Origin: Sinotaia quadrata
Lineage: Eukaryota; Mollusca; Gastropoda; Architaenioglossa; Viviparidae
Assembly: GCA_028829895.1 (NCBI GenBank)
Contig: CM054177.1
Coordinates: 30,577,564 to 30,641,563, forward strand
Length of the DNA stretch: 64,000 nucleotides
Direction of reading: 5' to 3'
Part shown: one piece after another, positions 1-12,104 of the stretch
How positions within the stretch are numbered: position 1 is the first letter of the stretch
Layout: every line of letters begins with the position of its first letter
Notes under the pieces: model-generated
Told to the model about the DNA's origin: nothing
Database searches by the model: none
The model's input: only the letters and a program-made list of their open reading frames with translations
Translations under genes and position numbers: made by a program

Positions 1-20
1 CTGGTGTCGTTCCCCCTCAG

Positions 21-268
21 TCTCTTCATGGTGTGTTATGTGTCATTTGTTTTGGGTCATCATCTGACTGGGGCTATTTTCTCAGTCTCTTCATGTGTGT
101 TGTGTCATTTGTTTTGTACCGTCACTGACTGCAGCTATTTTCTCAGTCACTTCATGGTGTGTTATGTATCATTTGTTTTGGGTCATCATCTGACTGGGGC
201 TTTTTCCTCAGCAGTCTCTTCATGTTTGTGTTGTGTATCATTTTTGCTTGTTTTTACCCTCATCTGAT
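21..268. repeat. Minisatellite, units of 61-68 bp, about 4 copies
   Basis: Imperfect tandem copies start near 21, 86, 147 and 215, each opening with TCTCTTCATG or a close variant. The short reading frame across the array is a by-product of the repetition and shows no protein similarity. The array lies in the region upstream of the UBR3 exons and may be inside a UBR3 intron. Confidence 0.8.
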
Positions 269-1274
269 GAGTCATTCTCCTATAGTCTTATTTTTGTACT
301 ATCATCATTTCTCAGTTTTGTCATAATCTGTTCTTATTTGTGTTATTGTTGTACTGGCTCTCTACTGGAATCATATCCCATTTACTCTGCATATGTGTTT
401 TTATTTATGTAATATTTGAAATATAATGATATTAAGCTTTATACTTTTTGTTATAGAAGTGATTCTTGTTAATAATAATTACAATAAGTACAAGAATAAT
501 GAAGTGCCTATTGGCCTGCATTAAGCATTCATTAGTATCTTTGAATTATTACATTGTAAATATATGACCTGTGTTTCATACCAGCAAAATTATCCACAAG
601 TAATCAGTGACCTAGCCTTGTGTAATTTGTTTCATTATTAGTTATCCAACTGCTACCACTTTGATGGTGGTGGGTGGGTGGGAGACTGGCTGATAAACCG
701 ATAAATCAAATGTAGCAAGAATGGTCTTATAAATGAGAAACAAAAGGAAAATGATATATTTAGGCATTAGAAAAATGTTGTTGGTTTCTGATAACCCAAC
801 CACTGCTATTTTTTGCATACCTAGATCTTTTCTCCTACTTTCAGTTTTCAAGCAAATGACAACAGAATTTTTTTTAAAATAAATTAAAAATCACATATAT
901 CATGGTTGAGGATTTGAAGAGACCACCAATGCAACTACACTTTCAAAATGGTGAAATCAGAATCTGCTTGTTGAGTATATATTGATCTTGTCTTAGATAA
1001 ATATGTGAATATAGAAGATAATGTTCATTTCAGTAATTAAAATTCCTACATTTAAGCAATTTTAATATTGTGTATCTAGGGAATATGGCTTGCATATTGC
1101 AGCAATTATAAATTAATTAAAACAACTTTAAAAATTAACAATTTTTCATCTTATTCCCAGATAATTATTTTTTTAAAAAGGAGACAGTTGTAGATCTAAG
1201 AAGTTTTTTATAGTAATTATATCTTAAGAGTCTGTAGTTACAATGATAAGGACATGGGCATCCCTAGCCCCTTC
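269..1274. other. AT-rich non-coding stretch
   Basis: No exon with acceptable splice borders, no tandem array and no recognisable element were seen here. It is probably intron of the UBR3 gene, whose upstream exons must lie to the left of the window. Confidence 0.5.
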
Positions 1275-1279
1275 TGGGG

Positions 1280-1516
1280 TTGCAGTTTGAGGTTAAGACT
1301 AAAGAAGGAACCAAGCAGTATTTGAGGCCCATTGATTTTAAAAACTATTTTGCAGTAGATTTAATGGGCTACCTTTGTGAACATACAGATAATATGTTAG
1401 TTTTAAGGGTGAAAACAAAACAACTGCTTTTCAAAGGGTGGTATAACTTTAGTGTGGACGAATTTTATGGGTTATTTCTGGCATACAGGATTTGTTCCAG
1501 TTCTAAATGTTTATAG
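1280..1516 (+). pseudogene. Possible piggyBac-type transposase remnant
   Basis: A 78-codon open stretch resembles the N-terminal part of the piggyBac (PGBD) transposase domain. A proline-aromatic start (PIDFKNYF) is followed by a hydrophobic helix, a TDN tripeptide where the family has TN, and a VDEFYGLFLAYRI segment like the family's E-x(3)-F/L-G-h pattern. The DDD catalytic residues, normally much further downstream, are not present, and no terminal repeats were found. It would be a short fossil inside a probable UBR3 intron. The similarity is judged by eye and could be chance. Confidence 0.35.
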
Positions 1517-1689
1517 TCAGTAGTTGATGGTCAAGAAAATCTCTTTATAATCGTGTGTGGATTAGAGCTTTTATGCTTGGAGACATGCTCAAAGTTATCA
1601 TGAGTTTTTTTACAGTGTCATATTCACAGAGGATTCATAGGATAAACTTCATAAAGTGATGTTATATACATATATTAATATGAGTTTTT

Positions 1690-3516
1690 TCTTAGAACTG
1701 CTTCAGCCAAGTCAATGTTTCTGTTGATATCATACATGGAGAGAACAAAACTATATCACTTATGCCAACCATTCATAGTGCAGGTGGACATGCTTATGCT
1801 GAGAGAAAAACTAAAGTTAATGGGAATTTCAGAGAACTACATATAAAGCACCAAAATTTGTTAAAGACTATAATTAGTACATGGGAGGGGTAGATGAAAG
1901 TGAGCAGTTAATAAATAAATATGTTTTGAAAAAAATAAGTAAGTACTGGAAGAGTATTTCAGGACATGTCAGTTCTTATTTTTACTATCACATTTATGTG
2001 ATATTTGGTTTTCTGTTGCAGATATTGTTGTATTTCAATAATATAATAGTTTTTTGTAACCCTTTGAACCTGTCTCGCCTGTAAAAAAACCTATAACCTG
2101 AGCTCCCTGAGGAAAATCATAAATTTTATAAAAATTATTTTTTATTAATTTTTTACGTGAAACAGTTAGCCACTCAATGTGTGAAACACTTTAACTGCCA
2201 AAATTCCTTCTTGGAATGATAATCTGACCTACAGTGGCCGTGAGTTCGAATGCACAGGTACTCTTTGAATGCAGAACATTGAACGTTTTATTTGTGGGTT
2301 CACCATTTTCGTAAAGACGGATTTACCTTTGCAAATGTTTTACTCACCAATTCATTAGCACTACTGCTAGAACTATCACAATCATTTCTACTAAATGAAG
2401 TTCTTCACTATCACTGTCTATAATTATAGATTATAATCATTGCAAGGGCTTCTGCCACAAAATAATGAACTTTTTTATGATATGCCATCACCATCTTTAG
2501 CCTTGAACTTGCATGCCAACACGCAGACACACCAAGATTTTTGGATGGGTTCATTTCTAGGGTAAGTTAGCATATACTGCTGTTGTGGTATCTAGGGATA
2601 TAGTTTTATACGTTCATCCCACTATTGCGGGCAACTGGGGATTCTGATTTTCTGGTAATCCCACTAAAGTGGGATCTCGAGTTGAAAGAGTTAAATACCC
2701 ATTTTTACCTTCTTTTTTACTTTTTTTCCAAATTGTAAAATCAGGATTTTTGTCCCCCTCAAAATCCCCCCACATAATCCTCATATTTTTAAAATGTACA
2801 AATATGTAACAAGACATTTACAACAATTTGTATTAAAGTCCAATCAGTTGCCTTTAAAATAACATATATCGAGTATATATACACTTAAAAACTTAGGCAG
2901 AAATATGTTCAAAATAAGCCCACTGTATGACGAGGAGGAAAATTACCAAAATCTCATGTCAGAAGACAGTTAAGAATAATGTCTAATGTTGTAGAACCTT
3001 TTCTATGACATGTAATTGGTATAATGCTTCCTAATGTTATTATATAATTTGGACATGACCTTGGCAGGATAACTTCTGGTTTTGTGGGCATGTTATATGC
3101 CAACTGCAGAAACTTTTTGCCACATGTTAACTGCTTGTTTTGGTTAGTACATGCCATTTGCTGTAGACATATAATAAATTATGGGTACATTCCTTAGAAT
3201 AGACTAGGTTTGGGTAGCAGCCTTATTTCAGTGGTCATTAACTGGAACAAATAAAGACAGAAATCAAACTGTATGTGCATTTTAATAGCTGCCACTTAAT
3301 GCAGTTTGTATTTCCAAGACTGAAAGGATGAATGTGGTAGTCTTGCAAACTTTGACTTTTTTTTTTTTAAAGTAGACCATCATTTAATTTAGAAATTATT
3401 TTTTGACTGATTAAGTTACATTGAAAATGTAAACCTATATGTTTCCAGTAACTTTTAAAGGGTATTAATGTACTCTTTGTAACTTTGTAACTTTGTAACT
3501 TTCCATAATGTTGCAG
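1690..3516. other. Probable UBR3 intron with an unexplained 65-codon open stretch
   Basis: An open frame follows a CTTAG at about 1690-1697 and runs to a stop near 1893. It has no family features I recognise and no donor site that would make it an exon. The rest is AT-rich and holds nothing identifiable apart from a T-rich tract just before 3370 and short direct repeats of TTTGTAAC (about 3474-3503) immediately before the UBR3 splice acceptor. Confidence 0.4.
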
Positions 3517-3619
3517 AAAGAAGTAATGAAGAGTTTGTACACCTGTGTAACTATTTAGCCCTACCTCATGATGTGGCACAGCTTTTCAAAGGTCCACATA
3601 CCATGGCTCTAGTCAGGAG
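3517..3619 (+). CDS. UBR3: UBR3 exon (first one in window)
   Basis: The acceptor is TTGCAG 3511-3516 and the donor GTGAGT starts at 3620. The exon begins with two bases completing an upstream codon, so at least one more exon lies to the left. It encodes RSNEEFVHLCNYLALPHDV and then QLFKGPHTMALVR. It ends with two bases of a serine codon completed by the next exon, giving the junction S-W-C-C-C. Confidence 0.85.
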
Positions 3620-5396
3620 GTGAGTGTTTGTTGCATTGTGTTAAGATTAGATCAGTAACTTACTGAGAAGTAACATATTCATTCTGATTTGATTTTTACC
3701 AATTCCTCTTACTACAATTTAATTATTATCATAAATAAAAAGCACTATAAAGTCCAAATAAAATAAAATAGTGTAACAATAGGTGAAATGACAAAATGCC
3801 AACAATACTAACGATGGTAATGTGACAGCGTGGTAATAACAACAGTAGTAATACAAATGGTGGCAATGCGACAGCGTGGTAATAACAACAGTAGTAATAC
3901 AAATGGTAGCAATGTGACAGCATGGTAATAACAACAGTAGTAATACAAATGGTAGTAATGTGACAGCGTGGTAATAACAACAGTAGTAATACAAATGGTG
4001 GTAATGTGACAGCGTGGTAATAACAACAGTAGTAATACTAATGATTAGGAAAAATTAAATAATAATAATAAAGAGAACCAAGTAAAAGAAAATAATATAA
4101 TATTTTCACCTTACCAAAATTAAAATAAATAAATCCATAAATAATAAATCAAATAAACCCATTACACGAGTATAATACGGCTAGCCCCTGTTTCTGCCCC
4201 TTACCTGACCCCACCCTATTTTGGTGCAGAATCAGTGTAAGCCAGAATCTACCCCTATTTAAATTGAAGAAGAATATACATATTAAATTTATTGGTGTTA
4301 TGCATGCCTGTAAGTTGACTCTATTTGGTGTATATAGATATGTATAGCTCAGGTGATTTAGAATTACAGTGGAAAATGGAAGTTAAAAGCAAATACTACA
4401 GGTAAAAGTTCTCCTTATAGCTTACAGCAAAAGGCAGGTAAGTTTAGTTCACACCAGAGTTATCTTTGCTTTCAGCTTTAGATTAAAGTTGAAACAGTAT
4501 TAGCATATTTTGTTGGTATATATGTATTATAATGGATAAATTAAATTAAAATTAAGAATGAATTATTTGTGAGAAACTTTATGGTAATTTTTTTTTTGTA
4601 GCTTGGAATGTGATTGAACTTAGCATATGAATGCAATAATTGCGCCTTGGTTATTTGATAGCAGTGGTACTCTGTATCATTTCTGTTTAACCTCCCTTAG
4701 AATTGTTTCAATAAATGAGATAACTTTTGCTGGTTTAAGCTTTTTGTAGATCCTCAGAATTAAAAAGAATTAAGTGTTTTTTAAATTATTATTTTAGTTG
4801 GTGCTGCTGTCGCACAGTGCGAGACAGATTATCAGCAAGCTCCACCCCTCTGGTGCACTACCCAAGAACCATCAAACGGTTGGATAAACTGCCAAAAGAT
4901 TACAGTGAACTTATCAATGAAGTTTCATCATTTACGTAAGTAAACATACAGTAGTTTTTTATATTCTTTACATCTGTAGAGTTGTTTTTGATATTCTCTC
5001 TGTATGTACAGTAGTTTTTGATATAAGTCTGTATGGTGTTGTTTTTTACTATTCATTCAGTACAGTAGTTTTGGATATTCTTTATTACGTCTGTGTGGTG
5101 GTTTTTTTTAAATATTCTTTCAGTACAGTAGTTGTGGATATTCTTGACTATGTCTTGTAGATTAGTTTTGATATTCTTGATTATGTCTCTAGAGTAGTTT
5201 TGATATTCTTGACTCTCTGTAGAGTAGTTTTGCATATTCTTGATTAGGTCTGTATTGTACTCTCTTATTGGCAGAGTGGATTTGACATATAGCAATATTT
5301 TTTCTCTCAGACATGCTTTTAGTATGTAGCTTGGGGCATCATATTTTCAAATAAACATTTAGTTTTAGACATTTGTAATTTGTGCATCATTAAATT

Positions 5397-5427
<31 letters not shown>

Positions 5428-8400
5428 AAATTTCTAAATTTCTTTCTTTCTTTATTCCATGCCCTTTATATGCAACCTTTGTGAGGTTTTAAGAATTCTG
5501 CCCCTTAGCTAGGGATGGAAACTCATGAAAGCTTGACAGTGCTTGATAGATAAAATGGACTTTCACTTTTCAGTCTTTGTGTGGTTTCAGGAGTTCTTTC
5601 TCTTAGCTCAGTTGGGAACTTATAAAGGCTTAACAATGCAGTAGGTAAAGTAAACTTTCCTTTTTAGATGCCCTAAATCTGAGGCTGATGACAGCCGTGC
5701 TCCTACTCGGTGCCTGGTGTGTGGTGCAATGCTGTGTTCCCAGAGTTATTGCTGTCAAGAGGAGTTGGACGGTACAGTTGTAGGAGCTGCTACTCAACAC
5801 GCTATGGCATGTGGAGCTGGCACTGGAATCTTTCTCAGGTAAAAAAAAAAATGTGTTCTTTCAATCTATAACACTTTATTTTTTTAGACAAATAATGTTT
5901 TTATATATGTCATTTTATTATGAATCAGAATTAAAAGCTAACTCATTTTTAGATATTTTTATTTGTCTCCAGTGACATAAGTAACTGTAATTTTTCTTAT
6001 TTATAATGTTTTTATGTCATTTTATTATGAACCAGAATTAAAAGCTAACTCAATTTTAGATATTTTATTTTAGATATTTTTATTTGTTTCCAATGACATA
6101 AATAACTATGCAATTTCTCTTATTTATAAGGAGAGGGAAGAGAATGTTAGCTTTTATTTTTTTTGGGGGGTCATACTGTATATCCCAGGTATTTTTTTTA
6201 AAAACACATTCAAACATGCTTTTAGCATTTAATTTTCCACATAAAATTTATAAAAAACTTTAAAACATTTATGTCTGATTAGTCTGGTCAAATGTATAAA
6301 ATTTGGAATTGTCATTTATATTTTTAGTTCAAAGAATTTAGTAATTTTGATTAATTTTATTTCACACTTAAAAGAGCAAAATTCTGTTATTTTATTTATT
6401 TCCTCAGTTTAAAGCTAAATAGAATTGGGCTATATATCCAGTGTGAGAGAATTGCATGAATCTGTTTGGTCATTTTTAGAGAGAGCAGTAAGAGGGAACA
6501 CCAGTAAAAAGATGTCTTTGTTATCCTTAACCTTGCCCTTATAATGCAAACCTCCTTATTTCTTTCTACAAACTATTTCCTCCTAATAAATCAACACCTC
6601 AAGTCTGTATTATAACAAGCCAGCATGACTTTAAATTATTAAATGATAACTATATGCATATATTAAGTCAGCAGATATTGATTGTATCAGCTAGAATGGT
6701 ACTAATTCCTCTTTCTATTAATATCTGAACCATGTCTGTAACATATATGGTTCCAGAGATATGACACTTTACAATTTGTAAATGTGTTAAAGGTACTTGT
6801 TTGGTGAATTTTGAGACCTCATATATCACTGGCTTTTTCATCTTTGGAAAAAATTGGGTAAAAACTCCTTGGTACTTTATTGTTTCAAATACAGAAAAAG
6901 TACTTTTTAAGCTACTTATTTGAATATTATGATGTCTTGATTATGTACTTTATAATATGTAACAAGTTTATGTAATGAAGAGGCTATATTTGTAAACAGT
7001 TTGTCAAATATAATAATCTGAAAAGAACTTCATTTTTATCATTTAGATATACCCTACTGTTATAATTTTTTAATTTACCATTTCATAACTGAAGATTTTA
7101 ACTTTTTACAGTGTGTCCAAAATATATAAATTGATGACGACTAACTTATACATTCAAATGATGATATTTTATAAACTGCTCCAGGTTTTCTCTTACAATT
7201 TTGCAAGCATCCTTATACATCTAAATCTATTATGTAAATACATTTGTTTTACTCTCAATTAGATTTGAAAAATTGGTTGGGACCTACTAATACTTTAGTA
7301 AACACAAACTATCCCCTATAACACTATGGTAACCTTTTAGGGACCGCGTACCCAAACTCCAAACCAAAACCCACTTATTTATCGCAGAGTGCCAACACTG
7401 CAATTAATCTGAACCTTTTAGGGACTGCCTGCCTAAACTCCAACCTAAAACCCACTTATTTATCACAGAGTGCCAACACTGCAATTGACCTGAATACAGA
7501 GGTCTTAGTTTAGTAACACACATGTCTTAAAAAGAAAAAAAACAATAACAGAGTTTTCAATGATACAAAATGCTTTTTATTGAGAGGAGAGGTAAAAGTT
7601 TGGTTTTACGCAATTAGTGTGATTTTTGCTGTGTTAGGCAAACTGATAATTTATCAAATCTTGGCTCATACTTTGTTACTTTGAGAGCAACACATGCAGC
7701 ACTCTGTTAGTCTGTTACAAAATTTATACACAGTCTGGTCTGTTACTCCTTGCTAAACCTGTTATTGCTAAGCCATGCACATTGCTAAATTTGTAAATAG
7801 TCTGGTTTGCTACTCCTTGCTAATGCCTGTTATTGCTAGCCATGCACATTGCTAAATCTATACAGACTAGATTCTCTCAATGGGAATTGGACCATCACTC
7901 AACACAACATACATTTCATTCACATAGCCCATACACACCACACGAGTTTTTAGGTGTGAGTCAGAATATTTCTTTGCCTAGCCATATTCATAGCAAAGAT
8001 AGCCAACCACGACAATAACAAGTCAGAATATTTCTTTGCCTGGACATATTCATAGCAAAGATAGCCAACCACGACAATAACAAGTCAGAATATTTCTTTG
8101 CCTGGCCATATTCATAGCAAAGATAGTCAACCACGACAATAACAAGTCAGAATATTTCTTTGCCTGGCCATATTCATAGCAAAGATAGTCAACCATGATA
8201 ATAACAAGTCAGCGGAGGTAAAACAGCAAGTCTCAGAAAGCCAAAGTAAAGAGGGAAAAAACATACATAATTTGAAATAAACAAATAAATGATAGTAAAA
8301 AATTGAACCAACATAATACACAGGTGTTTTCTGGGGGAACAGCAGGCACCTTTCAAAAATATTGCAAAATTGCAAAGCCCTGACATGCATTATGCCATGA

Positions 8401-9405
8401 GCATACTAAAGCAAGAGTGGTATTAGGGAAGCTTACTCCTTGATTAACAATGGACATGCCTGTAAGTAATTTCAGTCTTTTATCGCTTGCTAAGGGTTTA
8501 CCTGGAGCCCTTTAACCCAGTGGGTTGGTGGTACAATAAGTTCAAACCTACTCTTATTATATGCAGATTAGTTGTATGAGAAAAAATATATTTTTAATGT
8601 TTAAAAAGTGACAAAGAAAGACATAATTTGGTTTTTACAAGTTTTCTTTACTTTATTTGTATTTGAAAGAGTACAAGAAAAAAATGTCTGTAAGCATTCC
8701 TTATGCTAGAGAGATTGAATGTAAAGATGTCATTGTGTTATTTTTTAAAGTTTGTAAATGTTATTTTTGTTAAAAAGAGTGAAAGAGAAAGACTTAGCAG
8801 TTCACAATCCTTAATGCATTGTTGTAGACATTATACAGTGATGTTTCATGCTACAGAGTTCGAGACTGCCAGATCTTGCTTCTGTCGGGAAAGACTAAAG
8901 GCTGCTTTTTACCAGCACCATATGTAGATTCTTATGGTGAAACTGATCAAGGACTTAGGTCAGTATTTGTTAACTTGCTCATAGTATTTCATGTTGTAGT
9001 CATTTGTCATTTACATTTTCTTAGTAAAAATACATAACTATTATTTTCATACTTTGTTCCTAAGATGCAGGCCAGTCTGGTAGTTAGCTGATTATATATT
9101 TAGCTAAAATGTGAAACATTAGTCATAGATGTAAAACAAGTTATTGTTATTCATCTTACTATTAATGGGAATAAATTAGTAGGTTTATTATGAATTTATA
9201 GATACAGTTGTGCAAAGGTATTATAGAAATTGTGTAAAAGACATGATAACTTTTTCAGACGTGGCAACCCACTGACACTCAGTAGGGAACAGTATGATAA
9301 TATCCAGAAGATATGGTTTCAACATGCCATCCCACAAACCATTGCTCGCAATCTGAACCAAGAGTCCAACGTGGGCCTAGTCACCATTGAATGGAACAAC
9401 CTCTG
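3517..9405 (+). CDS. UBR3: E3 ubiquitin-protein ligase UBR3, C-terminal five exons (5' part outside window)
   Basis: Exons at 3517-3619, 4798-4935, 5668-5838, 8857-8958 and 9259-9405 join in phase (all internal junctions 2+1) and end at TGA 9403-9405. They encode about 219 residues matching the C-terminal end of UBR3, an N-recognin-type RING E3 that ubiquitinates substrates. The UBR box and RING lie upstream and are not in the window. Diagnostic stretches are CLVCGAMLCSQSYCC, CGAGTGIFLRVRDC, APYVDSYGETDQGLRRGNPL and the terminal W-x-NL. This is the cysteine/histidine-rich C-terminal (PRT6_C-like) domain shared by UBR1, UBR2 and UBR3; the wording here is closest to UBR3. Introns are 1178, 732, 3018 and 300 bp. 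The gene converges with the minus-strand gene ending at 24975. Confidence 0.93.
3822..4046. repeat. 46-bp minisatellite, 5 copies
   Basis: Units start at about 3822, 3868, 3914, 3960 and 4006, each carrying GTGACAGCGTGGTAATAACA. Copies differ by only a few substitutions, so the array is young. It lies in the UBR3 intron 3620-4797. Overlapping reading frames here are produced by the repetition and are not genes. Confidence 0.9.
4798..4935 (+). CDS. UBR3: UBR3 exon
   Basis: The acceptor is ATTTTAG 4791-4797 and the donor GTAAGT starts at 4936. It encodes WCCCRTVRDRL and then LVHYPRTIKRLDKLPKDYSE, the conserved lead into the zinc-binding C-terminal domain of UBR3. Confidence 0.9.
4936..5275. 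repeat. Degenerate tandem repeat
   Basis: Imperfect copies of a roughly 30-45 bp T-rich unit (GTAGTTTTGATATTCTTGA-type) follow directly after the UBR3 donor site. They are more diverged than the neighbouring 46-bp array, so this looks like an older expansion. Confidence 0.6.
5397..5455. repeat. (TTTC)n microsatellite, interrupted
   Basis: Runs of TTTC are interrupted by TAAATTTC blocks. It lies in the UBR3 intron 4936-5667 and contributes pyrimidine-rich sequence about 210 bp before the next acceptor. Confidence 0.9.
5668..5838 (+). CDS. UBR3: UBR3 exon with the zinc-binding cysteine cluster
   Basis: The acceptor is TTTTTAG ending at 5667 and the donor GTAAAA starts at 5839. It encodes the cysteine-rich core: CPKSEADDSRAPTRC, LVCGAMLCSQSYCCQEEL, and ATQHAMACGAGTGIFLR. 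The spacing of CxxC, CC, H and C is that of the UBR-family C-terminal domain. Confidence 0.93.
7333..7494. repeat. 81-bp direct repeat, 2 copies
   Basis: CCTTTTAGGGAC starts at 7333 and again at 7414. Both copies carry AAAACCCACTTATTTATC and GAGTGCCAACACTGCAATT. They differ at about 8-10 sites. Confidence 0.85.
7720..7861. repeat. 67-bp direct repeat, 2 copies
   Basis: AGTCTGGT starts at 7732 and 7799, each followed by TACTCCTTGCTAA, CCTGTTATTGCTA and GCCATGCACATTGCTAAAT. It is probably part of the same repetitive insertion as the neighbouring 62-bp array. Confidence 0.8.
7960..8211. repeat. 62-bp minisatellite, 4 copies, hairpin in each unit
   Basis: Units start at 7960, 8022, 8084 and 8146 (GTCAGAATATTTCTTTGCCT), with a partial unit at 8208. 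Each unit contains TCTTTGC, a 15-base spacer and GCAAAGA, so each can form a 7-bp stem. Copies are nearly identical. It lies in the UBR3 intron. Confidence 0.92.
8857..8958 (+). CDS. UBR3: UBR3 exon
   Basis: The acceptor is CTACAG 8851-8856 and the donor GTCAGT starts at 8959. It encodes VRDCQILLLSGKTKGCFLPA and then PYVDSYGETDQGL, the signature beta-rich segment near the UBR3 C-terminus. The GTCAGT donor is weaker than the GTRAGT donors of the neighbours. Confidence 0.92.
9259..9405 (+). CDS. UBR3: UBR3 terminal coding exon
   Basis: The acceptor is TTTTTCAG ending at 9258 and the stop TGA is at 9403-9405. It encodes RRGNPLTLSREQYDNIQKIW, then FQHAIPQTIARNLNQ and a terminal IEWNNL. Length and ending match the C-terminus of animal UBR3. 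Confidence 0.93.
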
Positions 9406-10480
9406 AAAGAAGACACTCTCGGTTTCTTTAGTTGTACACTTTGCTTTAGATACACTAATATTCATTGATATATTAGCACATTAACGTTTTATAAAATTTT
9501 GCAGTTAACAATTCCCAGTTAATGGTGTCATCTGCCATGTCAGAATGATGAAATCTGAAATTGTTTTCTTTTTTCATATCTATAAGAGAGAAAAATTATA
9601 GGTTTCCACATTCAGTTTTCTTATTGATAAAAGAGAAAATAAAATGCAGCCTTGATCTCATGCAGTAGTAGTTTAGAGTATTAAATTGAATATTTTGAAT
9701 CTCCTCTTTAACTTAAATATTATTAGAAAGCAAAGAAAGAGAACAAAAATATTGTAACAAAATGTATTTATATTTATTGAATTTCAAGGCTGATGTAATA
9801 AATATTCTGACAGGTCAACTCTATACTGAATTGACTATAGAGTGATGAGAGTTAGTGATGTAATAGATGTTCTAACTGCTCAACTCTGACAAAAATTGAT
9901 GTGGGTTGATGATGTATTATATAATGTATATATATGTCAAATTATTTTCATTCACCACATAGAGAACTTATCACAGAGAAGCGTGATGTTTCCATCACAA
10001 TGTAGGTATCTTGCATTTCTCAGTTTAGGTGTCTTGAGTTGAAGGGTGATCGTTGAATGAGTCTTTGTATTATGTCTGTCGCTGTGTTTACAGAATTTAT
10101 GTTATATTTGCATTCTGGATCTTTGCTTTTAAGAGGGATTGTTTGACAGAGTAAATGTATTATGTCTTTGGATGTGTGCACATGAATTTCTATTTGATTT
10201 GTATCTAAGGTCTTGGCCCTTGGGGTCAGTGATAATATTTCTTGTTGACATTGTTGCTTGGGTTTGGTTTCGGACTCAGGTGAAAACTCTGTTTGTTTGT
10301 ACGGATACCCTGACTGGAGCAAAACAATAGTTTTATGTTTTATCAACCACTGGCCAGTTTATTGAATAGAAACTTAATGATGAAGACTACAGAAAGAAAG
10401 CAGAAGTTGCTAGCATGTCACCAAAATTATTTTATTGTTCATGTCCCATCCCCTAATAAACAATAATTAAAAATCTGTGA
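9406..10480 (+). other. UBR3 3' UTR, candidate poly(A) signals
   Basis: AATAAA hexamers in the sense direction occur at 9638-9643, 9797-9802 and 10455-10460. The last lies in CCCTAATAAACAATAATTAA and would give a UTR of about 1.07 kb. A degenerate ~105-bp duplication lies at about 10045-10240. The 108-codon minus-strand frame over 10020-10346 sits in this UTR and has no protein similarity I recognise. Confidence 0.55.
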
Positions 10481-11935
10481 TAAAGAAATGTGCTGTGTAT
10501 TGTTGAAACCACATTTGATAGCATTTATTGCATGCAGAGCCCATGATGGAAACAGTGGTGTTCACATTGTTTTCATAAACTTGCTGGTCCAGTGGAGTGA
10601 GCTCAGGTTAGATTTCTGTACATATTATTTTGGTGACAAGCACTTCAAATAATGATACATGTTCATGTTTGTTGTTGGGTTTTTTTTTCCCCAAAAAAAT
10701 ACAAATTTTCTTTCCAGATCATAGAAACACCATAGAAATGTTTTATTACATTTTTTCCCCCCACTCCTGTATATAATGCCATACACTTGTCTTATAAGAA
10801 ATTTTATTATTTATAAATGTTTGCAAAGAATTATTATTCTGTAGGAAGAGATTATTTTATTAAAGGTGTCACTTCCTAGATTTACATTTAGGCATTGTTG
10901 CAAAACATACTGGATGACCTGGACAGAAACTTAAAATTATGTGCAGCTTGTGTTGTTTGGGTGTTTTTGTTTTAAATTTTACTTTTGTAGAAGTCAAATT
11001 TGTTATTTGTTTAAATACATGAATTTTTCCTCTAAATACTTTTAAAAATTGATTCTTTTCTCCCCCATCAAAAAAAAGTGTATTATTTTTATTTTTTAAA
11101 ATTAATTTATTTTATTTTTTTTTGGGGGGGAGGGGAAGTGGGTGTTGACTGAAAGAACAAGATTGTGTGTAAATTGATTTTTGTCTAAACTCTATCCATT
11201 TAAACCAATGTCAGGGCTAAATCTGTCAAAGTTTGCAAATTAAATATTCTACTAGGAGTGCTGTATTTATCTGTCAAAGCTGTAGCACATATCAAAACTA
11301 CATCTTTCACATTCTAGAGGTAAACACTCCATCAGTCAGTGCTAAAGTTACTGACAAAGATGTAGATATGTTCAAGCTAAATCTGTCAAGATTTGGATGT
11401 CAGTGCTATAGTTACTGGCAAAGATGTAGCATGTTTAAACTGAATGTGTCAAGATTTGGATGTAAACAACTCCATAGCTCAGTGTAGTCTTTGCTGAAAG
11501 TATGTTGTATGTTAAAGCTTGCATGTCCCAAGTTGAATCTTACAACAACATTATAACATTGCTTTCATTTATCTCCGTCAAATGTAGTATTGTAGATGTA
11601 CAGAAAAAATAAATTAGCACCAATACTTTCACCCTTACAGTTTCACGTTAAGCTGAATCTGTCAACGTTTTGGTTGTAAACACCCATTCAGTAAATGCTA
11701 AATGTATCTTCCTAAAATACCTCACAGCTAGTCACTTATCAAAGCTACATCAGTTAAATTTATATACATCAAAGTATTATCAGTCAGAATTCTTTCAGAT
11801 GTATTCATAAAAATTATAATTAAAATTTGTCAGAAGTGCATAGATCTACCAAACTTTCGTTAAAAAGTTACTCAGAGTAATCTTAAAAGCTACAATAAAA
11901 GTTTATAGAATTACCAAAGCTTTGTTACAAGGACA

Positions 11936-11983
<48 letters not shown>

Positions 11984-12104
11984 CTCTTTTACAGGTATAC
12001 AAGGGCAGAAATCTACTTAGTCACGAATGTATAGATCTTCAAAAGCTTAGTCACAAATGCATAGATCTATCTACCAAAGCTTTATTAAAAGTCATCAGAA
12101 TTGC
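10481..12104. other. Intergenic AT-rich sequence with weak tandem repeats
   Basis: There are poly-T/poly-A tracts at about 10680-11110. A degenerate 63-bp tandem (AAGATTTGGATG at about 11389 and 11451) lies at about 11225-11490, with a related block near 11640. No coding exon or RNA gene was recognised. Confidence 0.6.
11937..11982. repeat. (CT)n microsatellite
   Basis: An almost pure CT dinucleotide run of about 45 bp ends in CCCCTCTTTTACAG. The sequence resembles a splice acceptor, but no coding frame follows it. Confidence 0.95.

Larger units (their letters stand above)
5839..8856. other. Repeat-laden 3.0-kb UBR3 intron
   Basis: Besides the arrays listed separately, two ~125-bp direct repeats occupy about 5878-6004 and 6006-6128, sharing TTTTATTATGAA and AGAATTAAAAGCTAACTCA. 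About 6130-7320 is AT-rich with nothing recognisable. About 7310-8460 is a mosaic of short duplications. No coding exon fits between the two UBR3 exons, whose phases match directly. Confidence 0.7.

Noticed and set aside
1690..1893. 65-codon open stretch after CTTAG as a possible UBR3 exon
   Set aside because: No donor at its end, it runs into a stop, and its sequence (SLMPTIHSAGGHAYAE) does not resemble UBR3 or anything else I recognise.
3719..4026. Three minus-strand frames of 72-91 codons rich in Y, C, L and H
   Set aside because: They lie in the 46-bp minisatellite of a UBR3 intron and are translations of the repeat in three frames.
10020..10346. 108-codon minus-strand frame
   Set aside because: It lies in the UBR3 3' UTR over a degenerate tandem duplication, with no recognisable family features.
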